64,000 nt of DNA from Propioniciclava coleopterorum (GCF_011393335.1 NZ_CP049865.1:1054001-1118000); one strand, 5' to 3'. Shown: positions 52,683 to 63,394, counted from the first letter of the stretch. Numbers and translations are program-made. Notes: generated from the sequence alone by a model not told the origin.

Positions 52683-53712
52683 CGGAGGCCTCCCCCAGGG
52701 CTCGTTGCGCCAGGCGCGCGGCAGCCCGGCGCCACCGCCGTCCGGACGCGCTCGGCGGCGCCCCCTCCGCCGCTGCCCGCGGCAGCCGCGGGTCGTGCGG
52801 CAGGACGCCCGCCAGCGGGAGGCCCAGCGCGTCGGCGACCGCCTCGGGGGCCGCGCCGTCGGGCACCGCCCGGACGACGGCTGCGGCGCCGTCCCACGCG
52901 AACTGGCCTGCGGTGGCGGCCGCCGCGGCGACGCCGCGCGCGTCGGAGGCCACCACGAGCAACACCTGGTCGGCGCCCTGCACGGTGTGCCGCGCGACCG
53001 GTACCGGGGCACGGCCCGCGTCGACCACCACGAGGTCGTGGTGCCGCGCCAGGGTGCCGAGCACGGCCACCACGGCGTCCCCGGGAAGCGGGGCGGGCTG
53101 CTCGCCGCGCCCCATCGCCACCACGCTGACCCCCGCGACCCGGGGCACCAGGCCGCGCACGTCGCCGACCTCGCCGCGCGCACCGGTCAGCCGCGGCCAG
53201 CGCCAGCCGGGCACCCGCTCGGCGCCGAGCAACAGATCCAGCCCGCCGCCCTGCTCGTCGACCTCGACCAGGGCGGAGCCCCGCCCCGCGCCGGACGCCG
53301 CGAGGGCGACCCCGGCCGAAAGCGTGCTCGCCCCGACGCCTCCCGAACCACCGACCACCGCCAGGACCGTCCCGGTGGCGACCTGCTGCCCCGCGAGGAC
53401 GTCGGCCAACAGCGGGGAACCGTGCGGCAGCGGGATCACGGCGGCGCCGAGAGGCACCGACCAGGTGGCCGCGTCGCCGTCGGGGAACCCGATGAGATAG
53501 ACGCCGGGCCGTCGGCGGGGTGTCGCGGCGGCCAGCGCGGCCGCGAGGTCGGTGCCGATCAGCAGCAGCGCGGCGTGCGGCCAGGCCGCGAGGGCGGCGT
53601 CCGCGTCGGGTGCGAGGCGCACCGCGCGGCCCAGGGTGACCGCCGCCGCCTCCACGGCGTCGCGGACGCGGGTGTCCCGGGTCGCCAGTACCACCGGCCG
53701 CTCGTCGTCCAT
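52672..53712 (-). CDS. ssd: CpaE/MinD-like septum-site-determining protein Ssd
   Basis: 346-aa deviant ParA/MinD ATPase that heads the Tad operon. An N-terminal receiver-like segment (residues 5-110) is followed by VVGGSGGVGASTLSAG, a P-loop that lacks the signature Lys residues, as reported for the Ssd group (Rv3660c). It probably localises the pilus machine or links it to division, and may not hydrolyse ATP. The ATG at 53712 has CAACCT 6 nt upstream and no ribosome binding site, so it is probably leaderless. Confidence 0.87.
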   Translation of the reverse strand: MDDERPVVLATRDTRVRDAVEAAAVTLGRAVRLAPDADAALAAWPHAALLLIGTDLAAALAAATPRRRPGVYLIGFPDGDAATWSVPLGAAVIPLPHGSPLLADVLAGQQVATGTVLAVVGGSGGVGASTLSAGVALAASGAGRGSALVEVDEQGGGLDLLLGAERVPGWRWPRLTGARGEVGDVRGLVPRVAGVSVVAMGRGEQPAPLPGDAVVAVLGTLARHHDLVVVDAGRAPVPVARHTVQGADQVLLVVASDARGVAAAAATAGQFAWDGAAAVVRAVPDGAAPEAVADALGLPLAGVLPHDPRLPRAAAEGAPPSASGRRWRRAAARLAQRALGEASDDR

Positions 53713-53718
53713 GCCCGC

Positions 53719-53748
53719 AGGTTGGGCCGCGCGACGGTCCGCGCGTCA
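53719..53748 (-). promoter_or_regulatory. Promoter-like module upstream of ssd
   Basis: Minus strand: TGAC (53748-53745), 20 nt, CAACCT (53724-53719), within the 15-nt block GCGCGGCCCAACCTG that also precedes the DUF4244 unit. CAACCT ends 6 nt before the ssd ATG. TCCACAG lies 12 nt before the TGAC. CTGTGGA (53761-53767) and TCCACAG (53783-53789) form an inverted pair 22 bp apart. Confidence 0.6.
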
Positions 53749-53964
53749 GCGGCCGTCCGCCTGTGGATGCGTAGTCCGGCCGTCCACAGTTCCGCGTCCC
53801 GGGTTGACGCGCCGCTTTCGGCCGAGGATGCTGCGGCGCCTGAGGCGGAGGGCACCGAAGCCAGGTCCCCAGGCACGCCTCCGGCACCTCCCCTCAACGG
53901 GCACCTCTCGATCCCGAACCGCCTCCGACGAGCGCGTGCTCCGGGAACGCGCGGGAGCGGTCGC

Positions 53965-53970
53965 TACCAT
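53965..53970 (+). promoter_or_regulatory. Putative -10 of leaderless methyltransferase gene
   Basis: TACCAT ends 7 nt before ATG 53978, with no Shine-Dalgarno. Confidence 0.4.
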
Positions 53971-53977
53971 CGTGGCC

Positions 53978-54724
53978 ATGCCCGTGACCAGCCATCCGGC
54001 CTTCCCCCGCACGGCCATCGAGTGGCTCGCGCCCGCCCGCGCGGACGCCAGAGTCCTCGTCCTGGGGCGCGCCACCGCGCCCGTGCTGGGCGGGTTCACC
54101 ACCGACGGCCTCCTGGTGGCCTGCGACGCGAGCCGCGCCGGCGTCCGAGCGCTGCTGGCCCGCGCCCCGCAGGCGCTGCCCACGGTCGCCTCCCCCGAGC
54201 ACCTGCCGTTCGCCGGCGGGTCGTTCGACGCCGTCTTCGTGCATCAGTCGCTGCACCGCCTCAGCGCGGACGCGCTCGCGCAGGTCGCGGCCGTCATGGC
54301 GCCGGGCGGGCACCTGGCCGTGAGCTACACCGTCCGCGACGACTCCGTCCCGTGGGTGCGGCGCCTCACCGCCCTGCTGCGCGACGTGGACCCGGGCGCG
54401 ATGGCGGGCGCGTACGGCACCGAGAGCGTGGACCGGCTGATCGAGTCGGAGCTGTTCGCGACCGTCGAGGAGCGCCACCACCGGCTGTGGGTGCCGATCT
54501 CGCGGGTCGATCTGCTGGACATGGTGGCGCGCCGGTTCCCCGATCTGGACGCCGACCGCCTGGGCCGCCTGATGGGCGAGGTCGGCGCCCTGTACGAGTC
54601 GTCGGCCCGGGTTCCCGAACCCCTGCTGCTGCCCTACCAGGTGTCCTGCTGGCGCGCCGAGGTCGATCCCGGACGCCGCCCGCTCCCCCCGCAGGGCACC
54701 GACGGCCTCGCCATCAGGGTGTGA
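53978..54724 (+). CDS. SAM-dependent methyltransferase, class I
   Basis: 248-aa Rossmann methyltransferase. VLVLGRATAPVLGGF replaces the typical VLDLGCGTG motif, while the acidic ACDASR, the FAGGSFDAVFVHQSLHRL strand and the MAPGGHLAVSYTV post-motif III are standard for small-molecule methyltransferases. The glycine loop is altered from the usual GxGxG, but the fold is complete. Target unknown. It is divergent from ssd. Confidence 0.8.
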   Translation: MPVTSHPAFPRTAIEWLAPARADARVLVLGRATAPVLGGFTTDGLLVACDASRAGVRALLARAPQALPTVASPEHLPFAGGSFDAVFVHQSLHRLSADALAQVAAVMAPGGHLAVSYTVRDDSVPWVRRLTALLRDVDPGAMAGAYGTESVDRLIESELFATVEERHHRLWVPISRVDLLDMVARRFPDLDADRLGRLMGEVGALYESSARVPEPLLLPYQVSCWRAEVDPGRRPLPPQGTDGLAIRV

Positions 54725-54755
54725 GGCCGTCCGCGCCGACCCAGGCGCCGCCCGC

Positions 54756-54761
54756 TAGCAT
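54756..54761 (+). promoter_or_regulatory. Putative -10 of holin-family gene
   Basis: TAGCAT about 27 nt before the start codon. The gene has a Shine-Dalgarno (AAGGAG), so this transcript would carry a short leader. Confidence 0.4.
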
Positions 54762-54787
54762 GAACTGCAGTCGTCGAAGGAGCTTCC

Positions 54788-55264
54788 ATGTCTGAGCCTC
54801 AGCTCGGTGAAGTCATCAAGGACATCACCAGCGACATCCAAACGATCGTCCGGGGTGAGATCGAGTTGGCCAAGGCCGAACTCGTCCCCCAGGCGAAGCG
54901 GCTGGGGCTGGGCGCCGGCTTGTTCGGCGCCGCCGGCTATCTCGGCCTCCAGGCCCTGACGCTGCTGTTCATCTGCGTCGCGCTGGTGTTCTCGGCGCTG
55001 TACTCCTACGTCGTCCCGCTCGCGTGGGCGTTCGTCCTGGGCTTCGTGACGCTGGCCGTCCTCATCCTGATCGTGGTGCTCGTGCTGGTGCTGATCGGCA
55101 AGAGCAAGATGCACGTCGAGGCCCCCGAGAAGACCATCAGCGAGGTCAACCTCACCATCGGCGCGGTCGCCGACGCGATCGACCAGGCGGACGCCAACGT
55201 GAAGGCCATCGCCGCGGGAGCGCCCCGGACGCCGGCGGTGGGCTCGCGCGTCAAGCTCGACTGA
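54788..55264 (+). CDS. Actinobacterial holin-X-like (phage holin superfamily III) membrane protein
   Basis: 158-aa protein of the group annotated as phage holin family, common as a chromosomal gene in actinobacteria. An N-terminal amphipathic helix (IVRGEIELAKAELVPQAK) is followed by two membrane helices at about 45-70 and 78-105, then a charged C-terminal helix. There are no phage genes nearby, so a housekeeping membrane role is likely. The start at ATG 54788 has AAGGAG 5 nt upstream. Confidence 0.8.
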   Translation: MSEPQLGEVIKDITSDIQTIVRGEIELAKAELVPQAKRLGLGAGLFGAAGYLGLQALTLLFICVALVFSALYSYVVPLAWAFVLGFVTLAVLILIVVLVLVLIGKSKMHVEAPEKTISEVNLTIGAVADAIDQADANVKAIAAGAPRTPAVGSRVKLD

Positions 55265-55302
55265 AAACGGCCCCGCCACCGCATCCCGATGAGCGCAACA
55301 CC

Positions 55303-55314
55303 GATACCGCTACC
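55303..55314. promoter_or_regulatory. Imperfect palindrome upstream of the LuxR-type regulator
   Basis: GATACCGCTACC, 10 of 12 bases identical to the perfect palindrome GGTAGCGCTACC at 58847-58858. It lies just upstream of a possible promoter (TTGACC 55325-55330, TAGATT 55350-55355, 19-nt spacer). Confidence 0.4.
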
Positions 55315-55324
55315 TGAAACACCG

Positions 55325-55355
55325 TTGACCGTGCTCAGCGCCCCGCGTGTAGATT
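55325..55355 (+). promoter_or_regulatory. Possible promoter of the LuxR-type regulator
   Basis: TTGACC and TAGATT separated by 19 nt, ending 26 nt before the GTG start. Both hexamers are good but the spacer is slightly long. Confidence 0.4.
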
Positions 55356-55380
55356 CGCGGTGAAGCACGGGGGGTGATGG

Positions 55381-58181
55381 GTGATCGTCGGTAGGCAGCG
55401 GCAGTTGGAGGAACTGGCCGCGCTCGCCGCCACGATCACCTCCGGCGCCCGGGTCGCCTGGCTGATCGGTCCCGAGGGCGTGGGCAAATCCACGCTCGCC
55501 CGCGCGGCCTCCTCCCTCGCTGGTCACCCCGTCCACCGCGTCGACGTCTATCCGGAGGATCGTCACCGGCCGCTCTCCGCCGCGGATGACCTCGCCCACG
55601 CGCTCGGCATCGAGTTGGGCGACGAGCCGGCGTCCGCCCTCCTGAGCGCCCTCGCCGACGCCAGCCCGTCCTGCCTCCTCATCGAGGACGCACAATGGAT
55701 GGACGAGGCGTCGCAGGTGACCCTGTGGCGGGTGATCCGTCGGGTGCGCAGGCTTCCGATGTTCCTGATCGTGACCAGCACCGACGAGCCGGGGCCACTG
55801 TTCGACGGCCTGACCCTCCTGCTGCGCTCTCCCGAGGCGGGCCGCATCCTGCCGATCGAACCGTTCGGCGAAGCAGAGGCGGCAGAGTACCTGCGCCGAC
55901 AACTCGGCATTCCCACCGCCGGGGACACCCTCTCCCGCGTCCTCGATGCGACCGGGGGTACCCGGCCATGCTGTCCTCGCTGGTCGATCAGTTGCGCCTG
56001 TCGGCCCGATCCACCGACCTGTTGCCCGTGCTGCGCCGGCTCGCCACGACGACCCACCGAAGCGGCCTGGTGCGTCAGCACTTGGCGGCGGCGTGGGAGA
56101 CGGCCAGTCAGGCCGACAGGGCGGCGCTGCTGGCGCTGGCCCAAGCCGGCGAACTGGACGGTCCCCGACTGGCACGGGTGCTGCACCTGCGCGGCCTGCC
56201 CGACACGGGCGTCGCGCGCCTCCTGGCCACCGGGCTCGTCATGCGTTCCGGCGCCCAGACGCTCCGGCTGCGGCACCACTGCGCGGCGGAGGTGATGGAC
56301 CGGGTGCCGTGGTCGGAGGCGACGGCGTCGCACGCCGCGCTGGCGCAGGTGCAGACCGGCCTGGACGCCCTGGAGCACCGGGTGGCGATCGCCGACGCCG
56401 CCACCGCCCCCGGACTGCTTGCCGAGCTTCGCGACGGGCTGGCCGAGGCGTACGCGCACCGGGACGTCGGGCTGGCGTTCCGGCTCGCCCGCTACGCCGC
56501 GCGGCTCGATCCCGCCACCCTGATCGAGGTCGTGCTGGTGCCGCTGCGCGCCGGACGCCCCGGCATGCTGGGCGACGTCGTCGACGACCTCTCCGCGATG
56601 CGGCCCGGCGTCGCGCAGGCGGCCGTGGACATCCTCATGAACGTCGAGCGGCTCGCCCCCGCCGTCGCCGCCGAGCACCTGAACCGCATCGACACCGCCC
56701 GGATCGGGGACACACGCGAACTGGTGCTCCTGGCCCACACCGCCGTCTATGTCACGCTGCAGGGGGCGCTCAGCGGAAGCCCCTACGTCGGGGAACGCTT
56801 CCGCCCGCTGATCGAGGCGCTGCACGGCCGCGGCGACTACGTGCGGCCGGACGCGCTGCTCGCCATCCCCGAGTTGATGTTGATCGCCCACGGCGTCGAG
56901 GCGCTCATCATCCACGCCCTCAACCACGAGCTCACGCCGCGGGAGCGCCTCGCCGGCCTGCGCGGCCTCGCCGACGAGATGTCCGTCGATCCCCGACTCG
57001 AACCGGTGATGCCCCTGGTGGGCTGCCTGATCGGGGGCCTTCAGTTCCTGATGGGAGACCTGGGCGCGGCCCGGGCGACCCTGGAGGAGGTGGGGCTGCC
57101 CGACCTCGCCGCGCTGCGCATCCAGGCGCGCCTCACGCTGGCGTCCGTGGCCTTCCAGGACGGCGACTGGGAGCACGCCCGGACGCTCGCCGACCAGGAA
57201 CTGGCGGTCTCGCTGGACACGCTGCAGCCCACGCTGTGGCAGCAGGTGTTCGCCATGGCCGCGCTGGTCCCGGCCGGCCGCGGGGAGGAGGACCTGGTCG
57301 AGGAATACCTCGGCTGGCAGCGGACGCGCAGCGTCCGTACGGTGGCGGACGCACACCGCAACCTCGCGCTCACCTGGGGCCGGGTCGCCTCCACCGGGGC
57401 CGACGCAGAAGTTGCTCGACTGCTGGATCAGGTGTGGAAAGCGGGGCAGGTCGCGTTCATCGGCTGCTTCCCCACGGCTGTCCTCCGCGTCGGCGCGCAC
57501 CTCTCGGCGGGCGATCGGCCGGCCGCCGAGGAGGCCCGAGCCGCGCTCGTCACCACCGAGTACGAACTCGAGGCGACGCGCTACATCCTGGCGCACGCCG
57601 ACGCCCTGCTGGCCGCCGATGCCGGCGATCCTCGCGCCCCGGAACTGTTCGCGACCGCACTGGACCGCCTCGACGCCCAGTGCGCCGCCCATCCCGGCGG
57701 GACGCTGCGACTGTTCTCCGCGGTGCTGGCCGAAGACTGGGCGCGCGCTTGCGACGTCGCGGGTCTGCCGCGCCCCGGCGCCCTCGACGACCTGCTGGTC
57801 GAAACCTTCGACCTGCTGGAGCGGAACGGTGCCGCCCCCTGGAACGCGCGCCTACGCAGGCTGGTGGGCGGGAGCCCCGAGCCGTCGCGGCAGGACGCCC
57901 TCCTGGCGGCCCTCACCGCGCGCGAACGGGAGGTGGCGCTGCTGGCCGCGCAGGGGCTCACCAACAAGAAGATCGCGGCCAGGTTGTTCGTGACGGTGCG
58001 CACCGCCGAATACCACGTGCACAACGCCCTGACCAAGCTGGGCATGGCGTCCCGCGCCGACCTCCGCGATGCCTTCGGGACGACCGGCGAGCCGGACCCG
58101 GCCGGCGCGCCGGAGCCGCCCCAGGACGCGGCTCAGCCCGGCACGAGCGCGATCGTCAGCGAGTCGTTGCCGACCGCCTGA
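55381..58181 (+). CDS. Large ATP-binding LuxR-type (LAL/MalT-like) regulator, with one-base frameshift
   Basis: About 933 aa when repaired. The N-terminal AAA-type ATPase has Walker A GPEGVGKST (30-38) and Walker B SCLLIEDAQWMDE. A long helical middle (about 300-830) probably has TPR-like repeats. The C-terminal LuxR helix-turn-helix is LTAREREVALLAAQGLTNKK and KLGMASRADLRDAF. Such regulators usually sense sugars or small ligands. The frame breaks at a GGGGG run (55953-55957). One extra G gives DATGGYPAMLSSL and joins the two halves. The 3' end overlaps the convergent lipoprotein gene by 49 nt. Confidence 0.85.
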
Positions 58182-58765
58182 ACCTTCGCCGACCGGGACG
58201 CGGCGGTCACGGTGTAGCTGAAGGTGTACCGCAGCGCGGTGGCCCCGGGCTCCACCGCGCCGACCATCACGGTCGCACCGGCGCTCGCCGGCGCCTTGAT
58301 GGTCGGGGCGGCCGCCACGTCCGGCTGCGTCACGGTCCCGTCGGGCACGGCCACCCAGCCGTCCGCCGTGAGGCGTTCCACCTGGACGGCGAGGGCGCCC
58401 AGCGCGAGGTCGCCGGCGCCGACGGCCGAGACCGACAGCGTGAGCGGCTTCACCGCCTGCGGCGTCCAGTCGGCGCGGTTGCGCGTCGACCAGTAGTCCA
58501 CGGCGACCGTCATGGCGCCGGCCTTGAACTCGCGCTTCACGCTGCCGTCGGCCAGATCGTCGACGACGGGCGGCGGCGTCCTGACCGCGGGCGGCGGCGT
58601 CACGACCGCCGCGGGCGGCGGGCCGAACAGGCTCGGCGGTTCCACCTTCGCCGGTGCCTCTGACTGCGGCGCGGACGCGGCGGGCGCCTCCGCCCAGGGC
58701 GGCGTCCCGCACCCCGTCAGGGCCAGGGCCGCGGCCACCACCGGTAGGGTCCATCGTCGGCGCAT
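58133..58765 (-). CDS. Secreted lipoprotein, unknown family
   Basis: 210-aa protein with signal peptide and lipobox (MRRRWTLPVVAAALALTGC), then a Pro/Ala-rich linker (about 25-80) and a beta-rich domain (FKAGAMTVAVDYWSTRNRADWTPQAVKPLTL to the C-terminus) that resembles an immunoglobulin- or carbohydrate-binding-like fold. I do not recognise the family. Its 5' end faces the glycosyltransferase gene across a 204-bp divergent region. It may help export or bind a surface glycan, but this is only inferred from context. Confidence 0.75.
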   Translation of the reverse strand: MRRRWTLPVVAAALALTGCGTPPWAEAPAASAPQSEAPAKVEPPSLFGPPPAAVVTPPPAVRTPPPVVDDLADGSVKREFKAGAMTVAVDYWSTRNRADWTPQAVKPLTLSVSAVGAGDLALGALAVQVERLTADGWVAVPDGTVTQPDVAAAPTIKAPASAGATVMVGAVEPGATALRYTFSYTVTAASRSAKVQAVGNDSLTIALVPG

Positions 58766-58846
58766 CGCCTCAACCTCTCCTCGTGAATCTCCACGTAACA
58801 GCCTGCTGGCAGCCCGGCCAGCGCCCAACCCCAGGATCCCAACCCT

Positions 58847-58858
58847 GGTAGCGCTACC
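58847..58858. promoter_or_regulatory. Perfect 12-bp palindrome GGTAGCGCTACC
   Basis: Central-CG palindrome between the lipoprotein and glycosyltransferase genes, with CC/GG flanks. TGGTACCA (58899-58906) lies 40 bp further on. The layout fits an operator of LacI or LuxR type for one or both divergent genes. Confidence 0.5.
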
Positions 58859-58969
58859 GGGATCGGGGCAGCGAAACCGGTAGTCAAGACTCCGAATCTG
58901 GTACCACCCGCTCTGGCCCGGTCGCTCCGCGTACCCCCACCATGGATGCCGAACGAATGGAGGACCCCC

Positions 58970-60544
58970 ATGAATCTGCTGCGGCCCGATGAACGCATCG
59001 GACGGCATCACATCGACGTGCCCGAGTCGGTGGAGGACGCCCCGGACGCCCTCGACTGCGAGGTCGTGACCGAGCCCTTCGAGGAGGACGCACTCATCAG
59101 CGAGCCCACCGAGGAGGACGAAACCTCCCCAGAGATCGTGGGCCACGCCACCACCGAAGTCGCGCTCTTCGCCGGAGCCTACGTGCCCGAGCCGCTGGGC
59201 GAACCGCGGATCGGGTGCGTCATCCCGGCGTACAACGAGGAGGGGTCCATCGCGGCAGTGATCGGGTCGCTGCTGGACCAGACCAGGGTGCCCGACGTGA
59301 TCCACGTCATCGTGAACAACACCACCGACGACACCTACTGGGTGGCGCGGGAGTTCGCCGGCCACCACGAGCGCCGCTACCGCGACGAGGTGATGCACTG
59401 CGACATCCACGTCCACGACGTCGGCCACCTGGCCGAGCGGAAGGTCGGCGCCCTCAACATCGGCTTCCGGCTGGTCGAGGACTGCGACTACTTCCTCGGC
59501 GTGGACGGGGACACCGTACTGGACCGGGACGCCGTCTCCCACCTGCTGGAGGAGATCCGTTCCGACCCGCGCATCGGCGGCATCAGCGCGATCTACTCGA
59601 TCGACTACAGCGAGGCGTCCGGCGGGGGCGAGCGGTTCCTCATCGCCGGCCAGCGGCAGCAATTCGCCAGCTTCAACATGCAGAACCTGTTGCACGGCCG
59701 GAACATGGCGGTCCTCGGCGGCCAGTGCTCGCTGTTCTCAATCGAGGCGCTGCGGACGGTCCGCGACGAGTACCGGCAGCGCGCCCCCTGGGTGACCGAC
59801 TCCGAGGTCGAGGACTCGCTGCTCTCCATCCAGCTCAAGCGCACCGGGTTCTCCACCAAGATCTCCGCACGGGCCCGCGCGGACGTCGGCCCGATGCTCA
59901 CGCTGAAGTCGCTGGACGCCCAGCAGGTGAAGTGGAACTACGGCGCCATCGATCTGATGTGGCCAGGGCAGCGCGGCGACACGCAGGGACAGCCCTTTCA
60001 CCCGAACCTGCGGCTGCGGTGGCTGGAGAACTGGTCGATGGTGTTCAACCTGACGGTGCGGATCGGGTTCGTCCTCCTGCTGGCCGCCTCGCTGAGCATC
60101 GACGCCTTCGTCTTCTCGCCGTGGTGGCTGGTGCCGCCGGCGGTCGCGATCGCCCTGAACCTCCGTACGGCGCTGTCGATGCACGACCGCACCACCCGCG
60201 ACGTGCTGTTCGCGCTGTTGTTCGTCCCCGGCGAGTTGTACATGTGGCTCAAGCTGGGCCACTTCATCCGGGGCTGGACGAAGTTCCTCAGCCGGCAGGA
60301 GGTCGACAACTGGGGCGCCCAGGCGGCCGCCGAACGTGGCAGCGGCACGAACGCGCACCTGCAGCCCCTGCTGTACCTGGCGGTCTTCCTGGCCGCGATC
60401 GTGATCACGTGGACGCAACTGCCGCTGCTGGCCAAGGAGGTGGCGCTGTGGCTGCTGTGGCCGGCGCTGACCGTGTTGGCCGCGATCCAGACGGTGGCGA
60501 TGGCGTACCGGTTGCTGCGCCGGCATCGCGGCTTCCGGGTGTAG
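58970..60544 (+). CDS. Family 2 membrane glycosyltransferase
   Basis: 524-aa processive-type glycosyltransferase. An acidic N-terminal segment (20-65) precedes the GT-A domain with CVIPAYNEE (83-91), a catalytic DGD (179-181), an SEVEDSLLSIQLKRTGF acceptor-type ED motif and QQVKW in place of the usual QxxRW. At least four membrane helices follow residue 350. These are traits of BcsA, chitin or hyaluronan synthase relatives, so it may polymerise or extend a surface glycan. I use ATG 58970 because GGAGGA lies 5 nt upstream, rather than ATG 58946. Confidence 0.85.
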   Translation: MNLLRPDERIGRHHIDVPESVEDAPDALDCEVVTEPFEEDALISEPTEEDETSPEIVGHATTEVALFAGAYVPEPLGEPRIGCVIPAYNEEGSIAAVIGSLLDQTRVPDVIHVIVNNTTDDTYWVAREFAGHHERRYRDEVMHCDIHVHDVGHLAERKVGALNIGFRLVEDCDYFLGVDGDTVLDRDAVSHLLEEIRSDPRIGGISAIYSIDYSEASGGGERFLIAGQRQQFASFNMQNLLHGRNMAVLGGQCSLFSIEALRTVRDEYRQRAPWVTDSEVEDSLLSIQLKRTGFSTKISARARADVGPMLTLKSLDAQQVKWNYGAIDLMWPGQRGDTQGQPFHPNLRLRWLENWSMVFNLTVRIGFVLLLAASLSIDAFVFSPWWLVPPAVAIALNLRTALSMHDRTTRDVLFALLFVPGELYMWLKLGHFIRGWTKFLSRQEVDNWGAQAAAERGSGTNAHLQPLLYLAVFLAAIVITWTQLPLLAKEVALWLLWPALTVLAAIQTVAMAYRLLRRHRGFRV

Positions 60545-60603
60545 CGGGCCGGCGATCTCGCGGGGCCGCGTTCGGAGGGCACCCGGCGCGAGCACCGCTG
60601 GGC

Positions 60604-60642
60604 GACGGACCGTCGTTCTCCCCCGGGAGGCGACGGTCCGTC
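60604..60642. terminator. Bidirectional terminator between convergent genes
   Basis: Perfect 12-bp stem GACGGACCGTCG (60604-60615) / CGACGGTCCGTC (60631-60642), plus an inner CTCCC/GGGAG pair. Confidence 0.7.
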
Positions 60643-60666
60643 AGTTCCTGGCGGGCCGGCGACCGG

Positions 60667-62366
<1,700 letters not shown>

Positions 62367-62383
62367 TCAAGTCTTGCCTTTCG

Positions 62384-62404
62384 CGGCGGAAAAAACTACC
62401 GCCG
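62384..62404. repeat. Inverted repeat with A-tract loop in glucosidase leader
   Basis: CGGCGG (62384-62389) and CCGCCG (62399-62404) around AAAAAACTA. It lies 20-40 nt upstream of the glucosidase start and could affect its expression. Confidence 0.3.
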
Positions 62405-62515
62405 TTCTGCCAGGGGTCCGCCGGTGGTGCAGCGCGTGTTCGCGACCCCCCGCGCGCGCCCCCGCGTGTTGGTCGGGGTGACACAATGGGCTTTCGCCGT
62501 CCGTCAGGAGGTGGC

Positions 62516-63394
62516 TTGTCCAGCCCACCGCGTCAGCCCATGCTGCTCTCACCGGCCCGCCTGCGCCACACCTTCCGGATCACGGCCGCCCAGCACGTCC
62601 CGCCCCGCCATGACCCCGAGGCGGCGCTCCACCTGGGGCGCGGCATCGTCCGCGAGGCCGCGGCCGCCGGTGCCGACCTGGTCGCCTTCCCCGAGATGTG
62701 GTCGACGGGGTACGCCCTGCCGATCGACCTGAGCGTGGCGCAACCGGTCGACGGGCCGTTCGTCGAGGGTTTCCGCGACATCGCCGCCGAGTTGGGCGTG
62801 GGCGTCCTGGTGACGGCGCTGCTGGCCGACGAACACGGCAGCACCAACTCCACCCTGCTCATCGGACGCCGGGGCGAACTGCTGCTGCGCCACGACAAGG
62901 TCCACCTGCTCGCGGACGCCGAGGCGGGACTGCGTCCGGGCGACGGCTTCGAGATCGGCGTCTTCGACGGCGTGCGCGTCGGCGTCATGACCTGCTGGGA
63001 GCGTGAGTTCCCCGAGGCGGCCCGCGAACTGATGCTGGCCGGCGCCGAGGTGATCGTTGTGCCGAACGCCAGCGCCTGGAACCCCACCCGCTCCCATCAA
63101 CTGGAGGCGCGCGCCTTCGAGAACATGGTGGCCATCGCGTCGATCAACTACCCCGGCGACGGCTGGGGCCGCTCGTCGGCGTACACCCCGATCGTGTTCG
63201 ACCCGCAGGGTCGACCGCTGTCGGCGCTGCTGGCCCAGGCGGACGCCCGCCCGCAGTTCGTCCCGTTCCGCTTCGACCTGGACGCGCTGCGCGACTGGCG
63301 GGCCCGCGAGGTGTGGGGGGCCCGCTACCGGCGTCCCGAGGCGTATCGCCGGCTGCGCGGCGAGGTCGACGACCCCCGCGTCGCGACGGACTGA
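62516..63394 (+). CDS. Nitrilase-superfamily carbon-nitrogen hydrolase
   Basis: 292-aa amidase-type enzyme with the Glu-Lys-Cys triad E60 (FPEMW), K128 (RHDKVHL) and C160 (MTCWERE). An ITAAQ start strand and VPNASAW add support. The substrate could be an amide, a nitrile or a carbamoyl compound; the family is too wide to say. I choose TTG 62516 because AGGAGG sits 4 nt before it, but ATG 62486 is possible and would give 302 aa. It is divergent from the glucosidase gene. Confidence 0.83.
   Translation: MSSPPRQPMLLSPARLRHTFRITAAQHVPPRHDPEAALHLGRGIVREAAAAGADLVAFPEMWSTGYALPIDLSVAQPVDGPFVEGFRDIAAELGVGVLVTALLADEHGSTNSTLLIGRRGELLLRHDKVHLLADAEAGLRPGDGFEIGVFDGVRVGVMTCWEREFPEAARELMLAGAEVIVVPNASAWNPTRSHQLEARAFENMVAIASINYPGDGWGRSSAYTPIVFDPQGRPLSALLAQADARPQFVPFRFDLDALRDWRAREVWGARYRRPEAYRRLRGEVDDPRVATD

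Noticed and set aside
54788-55264. Prophage remnant, because of the holin-family gene
   Set aside because: The family is a common chromosomal actinobacterial membrane protein. No lysin, integrase, terminase or att site is nearby.
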